Assembly (NCBI GenBank): GCA_001304315.1
Contig: LJUW01000002.1
Location: 1 to 59,400 of the forward strand
DNA: 59,400 nucleotides
Direction of reading: 5' to 3'
DNA from: a candidate division Zixibacteria bacterium SM23_73_2
GTDB taxonomy: Bacteria; Zixibacteria; MSB-5A5; SM23-73-2
The number at the start of each line of letters is the position of its first letter. The stretch's first letter is position 1. The translations under genes were made by a program, and so were the position numbers. Positions 17,296 through 26,270 of the stretch are shown one piece after another. The notes under the pieces are model-generated. The model was not told the DNA's origin. It ran no database searches and saw nothing but the letters and a program-made list of their open reading frames with translations.

Positions 17296-18405
17296 ATGAG
17301 TAAGGTAAGGGTTGCCATAATCGGAGTAGGTAATTGTGCCTCATCCTTTGTCCAGGGAGTCAACTATTATAAAAACGCTAAAGAGAAGGATTTTATACCC
17401 GGTCTCATGCACGTAAATCTGGGAGGTTATCATATAAGGGACATAGAGTTTTCAGCAGCTTTTGACATCGATAAAAACAAGGTGGGTAAGGATGTCTCCC
17501 AGGCGATCTTTACCTATCCCAACAATACTTATAAGTTTTGCGATGTTCCTAATTTAAAGGTTCCGGTTCACCGGGGTATGACCCATGATGGCCTGGGAAT
17601 TTATCTGCGTAAGATCATCCAACCGGCACCAGGCCCCACTGACGATATCGTGGGGATATTGAAGGACACGGGAACGGATGTGGTGGTGAATTACCTGCCG
17701 GTGGGCTCGGAGGAGGCTACCAAATGGTATGTTGAGCAGATATTGACTGCTGGGTGTGGTTTAGTTAACTGTATACCGGTGTTTATCTCCAGGGAAAGGT
17801 ACTGGCAGGGACGCTTCAAGGAGAGGGATTTGCCCATGATAGGCGATGACATAAAGTCGCAGGTGGGAGCCACCATTGTTCATCGGATATTAACCCGTCT
17901 TTTCCGGGAAAGAGGGGTAAAGCTGGAAAGAACCAGTCAGCTTAACGTCGGCGGCAACACCGACTTTCTGAATATGCTGGAAAGGGAGAGACTGGAATCC
18001 AAAAAGATATCCAAGACCTCGGCGGTAACCTCTCAGCTGGATTACGATCTGGGAGAGAAAAACATACACATAGGTCCCTCCGACTACGTTGCTTGGCTTA
18101 CCGACAGGAAGTGGGCTTATGTCAGGATGGAAGGAAGAACATTTGGTGACGTCCCCTTGAACGTCGAACTTAAGCTGGAAGTCTGGGACTCCCCCAATTC
18201 AGCCGGGGTGGTGATAGATGCGGTCAGATGCTGTAAGCTGGCTCTGGATAATAAGCTTTCCGGAACCCTGGAAGCCCCCTCCGCATATTTCATGAAATCT
18301 CCCCCGATCCAGCATACTGACGAGGAGGCTCGGACAATGACCGAGGAGTTCATAAAAAAATTCGGAAAAAAGACCAAAAAAACTAAAACTTTAGTCAAAG
18401 GTTAG
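17296..18405 (+). CDS. ino1: Myo-inositol-1-phosphate synthase
   Basis: This 369-residue protein matches the short bacterial/archaeal form of inositol-1-phosphate synthase, which converts glucose 6-phosphate to L-myo-inositol 1-phosphate through an NAD-dependent oxidation, aldol cyclisation and reduction. Visible features are the NAD-binding start '[17 protein letters not shown]' region, the catalytic-domain block with '[11 protein letters not shown]', and '[20 protein letters not shown]'. A strong AAGGAGA ribosome site lies before the ATG. It follows the phosphatidyltransferase by 14 bases, so product and user are made together. The last 20 residues are rich in lysine and probably disordered. 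Confidence 0.95.
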   Translation: MSKVRVAIIGVGNCASSFVQGVNYYKNAKEKDFIPGLMHVNLGGYHIRDIEFSAAFDIDKNKVGKDVSQAIFTYPNNTYKFCDVPNLKVPVHRGMTHDGLGIYLRKIIQPAPGPTDDIVGILKDTGTDVVVNYLPVGSEEATKWYVEQILTAGCGLVNCIPVFISRERYWQGRFKERDLPMIGDDIKSQVGATIVHRILTRLFRERGVKLERTSQLNVGGNTDFLNMLERERLESKKISKTSAVTSQLDYDLGEKNIHIGPSDYVAWLTDRKWAYVRMEGRTFGDVPLNVELKLEVWDSPNSAGVVIDAVRCCKLALDNKLSGTLEAPSAYFMKSPPIQHTDEEARTMTEEFIKKFGKKTKKTKTLVKG

Positions 18406-18521
18406 AAGCCATTAAAAGTTCTTTTGTTTCAGAATAGATAAATCAAGATAAAAACCATTGATTCTTTTCATCCCGGATTTAAAGGCAGCCATATTGCAGT
18501 TGTCCTAAAGAATTTTGAAAA

Positions 18522-19145
18522 ATGAAGAGAGGAATTTTCATTACCCTTGAGGGGATCGATGCCTCTGGTAAAACCACCCAGTTTAAAAGATTGGTTAATT
18601 ACCTGAAGAGGAGAGGATATGATGTGGTGTCTTTCAGGGAGCCAGGGGGAGAGGATGTCTCAGAGAGAATAAGAAAGATTCTTCTGGATAATAGATTTGC
18701 TCTAACCAGGGAGGCTGAACTTTTTTTGTATTTAGCCTCAAGATCCCAGCTGGTCTTAAACAGGATAATTCCTTTCTTAAAAGATAAAAAAATCATAGTC
18801 TGCGACAGGTTTTCGGATTCCACTTTAGCCTATCAGGGTTATGGACGGGGATTGAGTTTAAAACTGGTAAAAAAGTTAAACGATTTTGCCACGAACAGAC
18901 TTGTGCCCGATTTGACCATCTTAATAGATGTTCCTTTAAAGGAATCCCTGAAACGAGCAAAAGATAAAAAGAAAGATAGGTTGGAGAGAAGCGGGATTTC
19001 GTTTTATCAGAGGGTGAGAGGTGGATTTCTCGAAATTGCAAGAAAGGAAAAAACCAGAGTGAAGATGGTGGATGGGATAGGAGGAGTTGAAAAGACCTGG
19101 GATAAGGTGAAAGCGGTTGTGGATGAGTTTTTGCAAATTGATTGA
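18522..19145 (+). CDS. tmk: Thymidylate kinase
   Basis: The 207-residue protein phosphorylates dTMP to dTDP. It shows the P-loop 'EGIDASGKTT' (residues 10-19), the 'CDRFSDSTLAYQGYGRG' substrate-binding motif, and a basic lid 'RAKDKKKDRLERSG'. The length is typical for bacterial Tmk. It stands 116 bases after the inositol synthase gene and about 100 bases before the TauE gene, so co-transcription is uncertain. Confidence 0.96.
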   Translation: MKRGIFITLEGIDASGKTTQFKRLVNYLKRRGYDVVSFREPGGEDVSERIRKILLDNRFALTREAELFLYLASRSQLVLNRIIPFLKDKKIIVCDRFSDSTLAYQGYGRGLSLKLVKKLNDFATNRLVPDLTILIDVPLKESLKRAKDKKKDRLERSGISFYQRVRGGFLEIARKEKTRVKMVDGIGGVEKTWDKVKAVVDEFLQID

Positions 19146-19214
19146 GATGGGATTTGTTGGCTTAATGATTCAATAGTTTTAAAGTTTAATTGTTTAATGG
19201 TTTAAAGTTTAAAA

Positions 19215-19231
19215 GTTCAAAATCTTTGAAC
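19215..19231 (+). repeat. Short inverted repeat before the TauE gene
   Basis: GTTCAAA-ATC-TTTGAAC is a perfect 7-bp-arm palindrome, 11 bases upstream of the ATG at 19243. It ends a low-complexity run of 'GTTTAA' variants (19175-19215). It could be an operator or a weak terminator of tmk; neither is proven. Confidence 0.35.
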
Positions 19232-19242
19232 CTCTTTTTACA

Positions 19243-20031
19243 ATGGATATATTTTTTCTTATTCTCTCGGGGCTATTAGCTGGAGGTTTTGCATCGCTTC
19301 TAGGAATCGGGGGAGGAATTTTGATAGTGCCCATTCTGAGCTTGATCTTCGGTTTAAGTATGCACACTGCAATCGGAACCTCGCTTTTATGCGTGATCGC
19401 TACCTCGGTTGGTGCTGCTCCATATTATATTCGAGAGGGTTTAACCGATATTCGTTTGGGATTGAGTTTGGAGCTCTCCACAACCCTGGGAGCCATAATA
19501 GGCGGCAGTTTGGCAGGTGTTCTGAGATCCGATACCTTGAGTATCATCTTTGGTTTTCTTCTTTTTTACATTGGATTCTACATGATTTTCAAGAGAGCTC
19601 AATCTCAGGGGAGCTCAGGTGAGGCTGGTCGTTTTTCCAGCTATGAAGTGAGAAATCTCCCTTTGGGTATGGGAATCTGCTTTTTTGCCGGGAACTTCTC
19701 CGGGCTTCTGGGCGTTGGTGGAGGATTTCTCAAGGTGCCGGCAATGCATTATCCTATGAGGATCCCTTTGAAAAAAGCCGTTGCCACCGGTAATTTTATG
19801 GTCTCGATTACCGCCTGTGCTGGAGCTTTGCTCTATTATTTCAGAGGGGATGTTAATCCCGCAGCTGCAGCTCCGATGATAATTGGGGTTTTGATGGGCT
19901 CTTTTTTTGGATCCAGGCTCATCTATAGGATCAAAGCCGATTTAATTCGTAAGATATTCGTTGCCATTATCTTCTATTCTGCTCTGAGGATGCTTTTTCA
20001 AGGATTTAATTTTCACATCCTTAAATTCTAA
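19243..20031 (+). CDS. TauE/SafE family permease (sulfite exporter family)
   Basis: The 262-residue integral membrane protein has about eight hydrophobic segments arranged as two halves. Each half has the family's signature glycine motif: 'LLGIGGGILIVPIL' near the N-terminus and 'LLGVGGGFLKVPAM' in the middle. Members export or import small organic or inorganic anions, such as sulfite or sulfonates; the substrate here cannot be read from sequence. A DUF1634 gene starts two bases after its stop codon, the usual partner arrangement. Confidence 0.9.
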   Translation: MDIFFLILSGLLAGGFASLLGIGGGILIVPILSLIFGLSMHTAIGTSLLCVIATSVGAAPYYIREGLTDIRLGLSLELSTTLGAIIGGSLAGVLRSDTLSIIFGFLLFYIGFYMIFKRAQSQGSSGEAGRFSSYEVRNLPLGMGICFFAGNFSGLLGVGGGFLKVPAMHYPMRIPLKKAVATGNFMVSITACAGALLYYFRGDVNPAAAAPMIIGVLMGSFFGSRLIYRIKADLIRKIFVAIIFYSALRMLFQGFNFHILKF

Positions 20032-20032
20032 G

Positions 20033-20386
20033 ATGCTAAAAGATCAAAAAATTTACTTTTTAATTGCAAAAGTTTTAAGAATATGTTTTTATTTATCTTT
20101 TGGGGTAATTGCTTTTGGTTTGATTTTATTTGTTTTTCATCCTGAAACCCGAAGTCCCCTTGGGGGAAAAACGTTGATATCCTTGTCGTGGTCGCCTGAT
20201 GATCTTTTCTGTCTGAATCCCTTCGCCTGGATCAACGTGGGGATTTTCAGTTTGCTATTCACCCCCTTTGCTGTTGTTGTGGTATCTTTTTTTGCATTCC
20301 TTTTTTCTGAGGAAAGGATTTATTCTCTGGTTTCAGCAGGAGTCCTGTTGATACTGATCTTAAGTCTGGCTTTGGCACTGAGGTAA
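20033..20386 (+). CDS. DUF1634 membrane protein, TauE partner
   Basis: The 117-residue protein has three hydrophobic helices (about 12-33, 66-90 and 95-117) and the family-like 'LNPFAWINVGIFSLLFTP' block. It follows the TauE gene with a one-base gap. DUF1634 proteins are commonly encoded next to TauE permeases, and an accessory role in the same transporter is inferred from that. No catalytic residues are apparent. Confidence 0.8.
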   Translation: MLKDQKIYFLIAKVLRICFYLSFGVIAFGLILFVFHPETRSPLGGKTLISLSWSPDDLFCLNPFAWINVGIFSLLFTPFAVVVVSFFAFLFSEERIYSLVSAGVLLILILSLALALR

Positions 20387-20528
20387 CCTATAAGCGATAG
20401 AGATTAAAAATACAAGATTTGCCATATTGTAAGTCTAACCTGTTACTTTTTGATTTTTCAAAACCAAATCATGTTTTTTGTTAATAAAGAAATTCAAAAA
20501 AAATTCGATTAAAAGAATACGAAAAGAG

Positions 20529-20557
20529 TTGACCTCTCCTTTTCAGTCAATTAATAT
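20529..20557 (+). promoter_or_regulatory. Promoter of the nucleotidyltransferase-phosphomannomutase gene
   Basis: TTGACC (20529-20534), a 17-base spacer and TAATAT (20552-20557). The same -10 form appears at 52209-52214. The following leader has a GAGGAG ribosome site just before the ATG at 20588. Confidence 0.55.
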
Positions 20558-20587
20558 TAGGCCAAGGATTTCTGCTGAGGAGTTAAA

Positions 20588-23086
20588 ATGAAAGCTGTTA
20601 TCATGGCTGGTGGATTCGGTACAAGGCTCAGGCCCTTGACCTCCACTTTACCCAAGCCCATGGTCTACCTTGCCAATAAGCCGATGATGGAGCATATCCT
20701 GAACCTTTTGAAAAGGCATAATCTTATTGATATCGTTGCTCTTTTATATTTTCAACCGGAGGAGATAACCAGTTATTTTGGAGATGGGAAAAGGTTTGGA
20801 GTCAACCTCACCTACGTTTCAGCAACGGCGGATTATGGGACAGCGGGGAGCGTGAGGAATGCCAGGGATTTTTTGAATGATAGATTTTTGATCATCTCAG
20901 GTGATGTTTTAACTGATATAGATTTAAGCAAAGCGATACAGTTCCATATCCAGAAGAACTCTCTGGCAACCATGGTATTAACCAGACTTGAAAATCCTTT
21001 GCCCTATGGAGTGGTGATCATCGATAGGGATGGAAGGATAACTCGATTTTTGGAAAAACCGAGTTGGGGAGAGGTTTTTTCTGACACGGTTAATACAGGT
21101 ATCTACATATTGGAACCTGAGGTTTTAAATGACATCCCCTATCAGGAGAAATTCGATTTTAGCAAAGACCTTTTCCCTTGGATGTTGAACCGGGGGAAAA
21201 GACTTTTTGGCTACGTGGCTGACGAATACTGGAAGGATGTAGGGAATTTAGAGGAATATGCGCGTGCTCATCAGGATGTTCTTGAGGGTCAGGTGAAAAT
21301 CGATGTGGTTGGTAACCTTTTGCATCGTAAGGGTGCGGAGATATGGGCGGGTAAAAATGTTGAGGTTTCACCGGAGGTGGAGTTCAAAGGCAAGGTTATT
21401 TTGGGAAACAACGTCTCTTTAGGATCCAACTCTTTGATATACAACTCGATAATTGGGGACAGAGTTAAAATAGGCGAAGGGGTGAAAATTTCAAGATCGG
21501 TGATCTGGAGAGATACCAGTATTGGTCACCGCGCGGTTGTGAATGAGTCCACGGTATGCAACAATGCCGTGGTAGAAGATGGGGTGCTCCTTTCCGAGAA
21601 CTCGGTTATATCCGAGGATTGCAGGATCGGCAGTCAGGCGGAGATAAGGACCAATGTAAAAGTCTGGCCCGGAAAGGAAGTAGAGTCGGGTTCCATTCTT
21701 TCCTCCAGTCTGGTCTGGGGAGAGAGGTGGAACCGGGAACTTTTCACCGATTCTAAAGTGGTTGGCTTGGGTAGCGTTGAGATAACCCCTGAATTTGCAG
21801 TGAAGTTAGGGGCTTCCTTCGGAGCCCTTCTGGGAAAGGGAAGCACAGTTGTGACCAGCAGGGATGCGGGGAGAAGCTCCCGGATGACTGTGCGTGCGAT
21901 AATCGCGGGACTTCTGTCAACCGGTATAAATGTGGCAGATCTGGTTACCCTGCCAATTCCGGTGGTGAGATTTGAGCTGAAATCTGGAAGGGAAAGGGGA
22001 GGGATCTATGTGAGATGCTCTCCTCTGGATAGAAAGCAGATAGACATCGTATTTTTTAATGGAAATGGTCAGGACCTTCCGACTGCAAAGGCTAAGTCAG
22101 TTGAAAGACTTTTCTTCAGGGAGGATTTTAGGAGAGCTTCGGTGGATGAGACCGGTCAGATAACTTTTCCCCAGAGAATTGTCGAATCCTATCGGGAAGC
22201 TTTTCTGAAAGCTGTGTATTCAGGCTTAATCAAGGATGCGGGATTTAAAGTTGTGGTGGATTACTCCAATGGTGGTGCCTGTGAGATATTCCCATCTATT
22301 TTCGGTGCATTGGACTGTGACGTGATCTCCCTAAATGCCTTTCTTGACCCCAAGAAATTGACCAGGACCCCTGAGGAGATAAGGGGCTCGCTTTCCCAGT
22401 TATCCTCCATAGTGAAATCCTTAAAAGCTGATGTGGGATTCCTGTTGGATGCGGGAGGTGAAAAGATATGGGCAGTGGACGAGAAAGGTGATTTGATTGA
22501 TCCGGACCGGCTGCTTCTGATAGTCACCTCTTTGTTTTTACGTACCCATAAGGCGGAAAAGATCGCGGTTCCGGTAGTAGCCTCAATGGGTGTGGAGAGA
22601 ATCGCTTCAGAATATGGAGTTAAGGTTTTCAGGGTAAAAAACGACCATTTGGCCATGATGGATGCATTGACTTCTTTGAAGGTTGATTTCGTGGGCGGAA
22701 CAACAGGTGGATTTATCTTCCCCGGATTTCAGATGGGCGCGGATGCTATGTTCGGTGTGGTGAAGATCTTAGAGCTTATGGCCAGGGCTAAAAAAAGACT
22801 GGGTGAGGTCAAGAAGGAACTGGAAAAGCTTTTCATCCTTAAGGATTCTGTGCCCTGCCCCTGGGCTAAAAAGGGACAGGTGATGAGAAATCTTATGAAA
22901 TTCACCGAAAGGTATAACCGTGAGCTTATCGACGGGGTAAGGATAATAGAGGATGACTTCTGGATACTGGTTGCTCCTGACAGGAGGAACGCAAGCTTTT
23001 ATCTGGTTTCAGAAGCAAAGGATAAAGCCAGGGCCAAGAGAGTGATTGAGGATTACAAAAAGAAAGTCATGGAGTGGCAGAAGTAA
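20588..23086 (+). CDS. Mannose-1-phosphate guanylyltransferase-like / phosphomannomutase-like fusion
   Basis: The 832-residue protein has an N-terminal nucleotidyltransferase (1-230; 'MAGGFGTRLRPLT', 'LPKPM'), a left-handed beta-helix (about 250-385) and a phosphohexomutase-like C-terminal half (about 400-832). The first domain should activate a sugar 1-phosphate with NTP, probably to GDP-mannose. The mutase half keeps a double serine (Ser430-Ser431 in 'RDAGRSSRM'). It lacks the metal loop DGDxDR, reading 'LLDAGGEKIW' around Asp621. The usual GExSGH sugar loop is 'GGTTGG' (703-708). It is therefore probably not an active canonical mutase. Similar fusions occur in cyanobacteria and other phyla. 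It opens the polysaccharide locus and has its own promoter. Confidence 0.85.
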   Translation: MKAVIMAGGFGTRLRPLTSTLPKPMVYLANKPMMEHILNLLKRHNLIDIVALLYFQPEEITSYFGDGKRFGVNLTYVSATADYGTAGSVRNARDFLNDRFLIISGDVLTDIDLSKAIQFHIQKNSLATMVLTRLENPLPYGVVIIDRDGRITRFLEKPSWGEVFSDTVNTGIYILEPEVLNDIPYQEKFDFSKDLFPWMLNRGKRLFGYVADEYWKDVGNLEEYARAHQDVLEGQVKIDVVGNLLHRKGAEIWAGKNVEVSPEVEFKGKVILGNNVSLGSNSLIYNSIIGDRVKIGEGVKISRSVIWRDTSIGHRAVVNESTVCNNAVVEDGVLLSENSVISEDCRIGSQAEIRTNVKVWPGKEVESGSILSSSLVWGERWNRELFTDSKVVGLGSVEITPEFAVKLGASFGALLGKGSTVVTSRDAGRSSRMTVRAIIAGLLSTGINVADLVTLPIPVVRFELKSGRERGGIYVRCSPLDRKQIDIVFFNGNGQDLPTAKAKSVERLFFREDFRRASVDETGQITFPQRIVESYREAFLKAVYSGLIKDAGFKVVVDYSNGGACEIFPSIFGALDCDVISLNAFLDPKKLTRTPEEIRGSLSQLSSIVKSLKADVGFLLDAGGEKIWAVDEKGDLIDPDRLLLIVTSLFLRTHKAEKIAVPVVASMGVERIASEYGVKVFRVKNDHLAMMDALTSLKVDFVGGTTGGFIFPGFQMGADAMFGVVKILELMARAKKRLGEVKKELEKLFILKDSVPCPWAKKGQVMRNLMKFTERYNRELIDGVRIIEDDFWILVAPDRRNASFYLVSEAKDKARAKRVIEDYKKKVMEWQK

Positions 23087-23430
23087 ATTTGATTTTCTGC
23101 GATTTCACTCAAATAAATCTTATTTTCAAAATCTTTAAAATTAGTAAAGATATAGTCAAAAAATTTATCTTCAAAAAAGCCATTTTTCCCTTGACCTTTT
23201 AAGTTTTTTGTTTATAATTCAATTTTGGAACTAATATGATTTGAACATCAGAAAGGAGAAGCTTATAGACATAAGTTAAAGACAGATTTTATTTTTGTCG
23301 CTTTTTTGATGATCGAAGATTTTAAAAAGAGAATATTTTTAAATTTTGATTTTTATCGAAAACTTCGCCGGGTTAAAAGGGTAGAATGTCTTAGAAACTC
23401 GGTATTTTTATAAGAGTGTAGGAGGATTTT
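23087..23430. other. Leader region of the polysaccharide export operon
   Basis: This 344-base gap contains the promoter at 23191-23218. If that promoter is used, the transcript has an untranslated leader of about 205 bases before the TTG at 23431. The leader holds an orphan AAAGGAG at about 23251 with no start codon nearby. No JUMPstart/ops core was seen, nor a known riboswitch fold. Confidence 0.45.
23191..23218 (+). promoter_or_regulatory. Promoter of the polysaccharide export operon
   Basis: TTGACC (23191-23196), a 16-base spacer and a perfect TATAAT (23213-23218), on the strand of the export genes. Confidence 0.65.
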
Positions 23431-25014
23431 TTGAAAAAGGTATTTTTCGTTTCGATCGTGGTTTTGTTAGTTTCTTCAACCCAAGCCCAAGTTCAACAAT
23501 TTGATGTTCCTACGGAAACAAAGGTTGCTTCCTTATATCCTGTGTCCGAGAAACAAACATTGGAGAAAACCATTGATCCAAATGAATATATCTTAGGACC
23601 AGGAGACCACATCTCCATTGATATTTGGGAACCATATACCTCCTATAGGATTAGGGTATCTCCTGAGGGGAATCTTTTGATTCCCCAGGTAGGTAGTGTA
23701 TTCGTAAGCGGTTTAACCTTAAATCAGGCTAAAAAGGTAATAAGAGATGAAATTTTGAAAAAATATAAAGATATCGATCTTATGGTTACTTTGGTGGATT
23801 TGAGAAGATTTAAGGTATCGGTTACCGGAGCGGTTAAACAACCAGGAGTTTATTCTGTGTTTGCCAATGCTCGAATATCCGAGATAGTCGAGAAGGCAGG
23901 TGGATTCACAGAAAATGCCTCTCGAAGAAACATAGTGATTAAAAGAACTGATGGTTCGGAGATAAAGGTTGATATCTTGAAATTTCTTTTAACTGGAGAC
24001 AGAAGCAGAAATCCTTACGCTTTAGATGGGGATGTAATATACTTACCTGTTCAGGATGAGAGGATTTCTACCTGTGCGATTTTTGGCGCGGTAAGAGCAC
24101 CAGAAGAATTCGAGTATGTGGAAGGGGATAGCCTTCTGGATCTTATAGGTTTGGCTCATGGACTGACCATGGATGCGAATTTAGCTCAAGCTGAAATCGT
24201 GAGGTTTGAACCTGATGATAAAACCATTAAGACGCTTTCAGTGTCTTTAAAGGGATTAATTTTGGATGGGAAAAGGGAGGGCAATCTAAAACTCTTGCCC
24301 GATGATAGGGTTTTCATAAGATCCATTCCGGAATTTCATCAAAAAAGAGAAGTCTTGATCTCCGGTGAAGTGCTTTATCCAGGGATTTATGCCATTGAAG
24401 AAGATCAAACCAGATTGACAGATTTGATTAGAATGGCTGGTGGTTTTACCCAAAGGGCTTCCTTGGCAGAAGCGGAGATGATAAGAGGAGAAGTGGCGGA
24501 TTTGATCGATCTCGAATTCGAAAGACTCAAGAAGATGGATGTTTCCGATATGACCAAAACCGAATATGAGTACTTCAAAACTAAAGCCAGGGAAAAACCC
24601 GGAAGGATTGCATGTAATTTTGAAAAACTTTTTTCACAAAATGACTCAAATCAGGATGTTCTTTTGAAGGACGGGGATATTATAAATTTACCCCCAATAA
24701 GCCTGGTGGTCAAAGTGAGCGGAAATGTGGTAAATCCGGGTTTAATCGAGTATAAACCTGATGAGGATTATAGGTATTACATAAGAAAAGCAGGTGGTTT
24801 TTCATGGAGAGCAAGAAAAGGAAAGGTTCGTATTATAAAGGGATTGACCGGTGAGTGGATAAAACCCGGCAGGTCCGTGAAAATCGACCCAGGTGATGTT
24901 ATCTGGATTCCGGAGAAGCCGGAGAGGGATTACTGGGGATTTTTTAAGGATGCGATGATGGTTATGGGAAACCTGGCTACGGTTTACCTTGTGGTTAAAA
25001 CTGCAACCGATTGA
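23431..25014 (+). CDS. Wza-like polysaccharide export protein with SLBB repeats
   Basis: A signal peptide (residues 1-19, no lipobox cysteine) is followed by a polysaccharide export (PES) domain, 'YILGPGDHISIDIW', and about four SLBB units recognisable by 'V(K)xPGxY...AGGFT' (for example 'GAVKQPGVYSVFANARI' and 'SGEVLYPGIYAIEED'). The C-terminus has a hydrophobic helix (about 505-524) comparable to the outer-membrane helix of Wza. The protein should form the outer-membrane export channel. Translation starts at TTG; AGGAGG at 23420-23425 with good spacing supports this. The absence of a lipidation cysteine differs from enteric Wza. The Wzz-like partner follows directly. Confidence 0.92.
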   Translation: MKKVFFVSIVVLLVSSTQAQVQQFDVPTETKVASLYPVSEKQTLEKTIDPNEYILGPGDHISIDIWEPYTSYRIRVSPEGNLLIPQVGSVFVSGLTLNQAKKVIRDEILKKYKDIDLMVTLVDLRRFKVSVTGAVKQPGVYSVFANARISEIVEKAGGFTENASRRNIVIKRTDGSEIKVDILKFLLTGDRSRNPYALDGDVIYLPVQDERISTCAIFGAVRAPEEFEYVEGDSLLDLIGLAHGLTMDANLAQAEIVRFEPDDKTIKTLSVSLKGLILDGKREGNLKLLPDDRVFIRSIPEFHQKREVLISGEVLYPGIYAIEEDQTRLTDLIRMAGGFTQRASLAEAEMIRGEVADLIDLEFERLKKMDVSDMTKTEYEYFKTKAREKPGRIACNFEKLFSQNDSNQDVLLKDGDIINLPPISLVVKVSGNVVNPGLIEYKPDEDYRYYIRKAGGFSWRARKGKVRIIKGLTGEWIKPGRSVKIDPGDVIWIPEKPERDYWGFFKDAMMVMGNLATVYLVVKTATD

Positions 25015-25024
25015 TTTGAAAGTG

Positions 25025-26260
25025 ATGGAAAGTAAAGAAGAGGAAAAAGTTGATATTTACCGATATATTTTGGTTTTAACCAGATATCGAAGATTCATAT
25101 TTTTAAATTTGGTTTTTGTGTGCGTGGTTGTCGGGATCATCTCACTTTTTCTTCCCAATTGGTATACTGCAAAGACCACAGTATTACCTCCGGAGGAGGC
25201 AGGATCTATTTTACCTTTATCCCTTTCCTCTTTAGGTGGATTTCTTCCCTCCTCAGGCATGTCCTTACCTTTGATGGTTACCCCCTCTGACATCTTCGCG
25301 GCAATACTTAGAAGCAGGACCGTGGCTGAGAGTGTGATCAACAAGGAGGATTTAATGGAGGTATATGATACTGACAAAATCTCAGATGCTTTGAAGGAAT
25401 TGAATTCGCATACCAAGATAGAAGTCACCAATGAAGGAATAGTTTCTTTGGAGTTCGAGGATAACGACAAAAACAGAGCTGCAAGGGTAGCTAATCTGTT
25501 TGTGGAGGAGTTAGATAGGATCAACCAAAAAACCAATACCTCGAAGGCTAAAAGCACCAGGATTTTTGTGGAGGAGAGGTTGTCCCAAACTCAAAAAGAA
25601 CTGGCTTTGGCTGAGGAGAATCTAAGGGCTTTCAAGGAGAAACATAAAACCATAGTTTTGGATGAGCAGATGAGAGCAGCTATCCAGGGCGCGGCTAATT
25701 TGAAGGCTGAACTGACTTTAAATGAGATTCAGCTTAATGTTTTAAGGCAGACCATGTCCGAGTCTCATCCTCAGATTCAAGGGCTCAAAACCAGAATAAA
25801 AGAGATCAAAAAACAGCTGGATCTGATGGAATTCGGGGACAGTGAAGAGAAAGACAGGCAGGATAAAATATTGGATATTCCTTTTTCAGAAGTTCCCGCC
25901 TTAAGTCTGGAGTTGGCTCGACTAACCAGGGAGGTTAAGATTCAGGAAACCGTGTTTGAACTTCTCATCCGGCAATATGAGCAGGCTAAAATCCAGGAGA
26001 CGAAGGATACCCCTACCGTTCAGATTCTGGACAAAGCAGTTCCTCCCGAGAGGAAAACCAGGCCCAAAAGAACCTTTTTGGTGGGAATAGCGGGTTTGGC
26101 CTCGCTTTTTTTGAGTATTGTTTTCGTTTTTGCTTTAGAGTATTTAAAACATTCTAAAACACAAAACCCAGAGGAGTTCAAGAAATTGGAGGAGGTTTTC
26201 AGCTCCATAAGAGAGGATATAAAGGATTTAAAAAAGCTATTCAAGAAAAGATCAAAATAG
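25025..26260 (+). CDS. Wzz-like chain-length determinant / polysaccharide co-polymerase
   Basis: The 411-residue protein has an N-terminal membrane segment ('FIFLNLVFVCVVVGIISLFL'), a large periplasmic coiled-coil region (about 160-330) and a second membrane segment near residue 365-385 preceded by the proline-rich 'PPERKTRPKR', the Wzz family layout. There is no attached Walker-type tyrosine kinase domain. It should set polymer length and bridge to the Wza-like channel. The frame is open from a TTG at 24989 that would overlap the export gene; ATG 25025, ten bases after that stop, is preferred. The short charged C-terminal tail is cytoplasmic. Confidence 0.88.
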   Translation: MESKEEEKVDIYRYILVLTRYRRFIFLNLVFVCVVVGIISLFLPNWYTAKTTVLPPEEAGSILPLSLSSLGGFLPSSGMSLPLMVTPSDIFAAILRSRTVAESVINKEDLMEVYDTDKISDALKELNSHTKIEVTNEGIVSLEFEDNDKNRAARVANLFVEELDRINQKTNTSKAKSTRIFVEERLSQTQKELALAEENLRAFKEKHKTIVLDEQMRAAIQGAANLKAELTLNEIQLNVLRQTMSESHPQIQGLKTRIKEIKKQLDLMEFGDSEEKDRQDKILDIPFSEVPALSLELARLTREVKIQETVFELLIRQYEQAKIQETKDTPTVQILDKAVPPERKTRPKRTFLVGIAGLASLFLSIVFVFALEYLKHSKTQNPEEFKKLEEVFSSIREDIKDLKKLFKKRSK

Positions 26261-26270
26261 AGAGGGAAAT

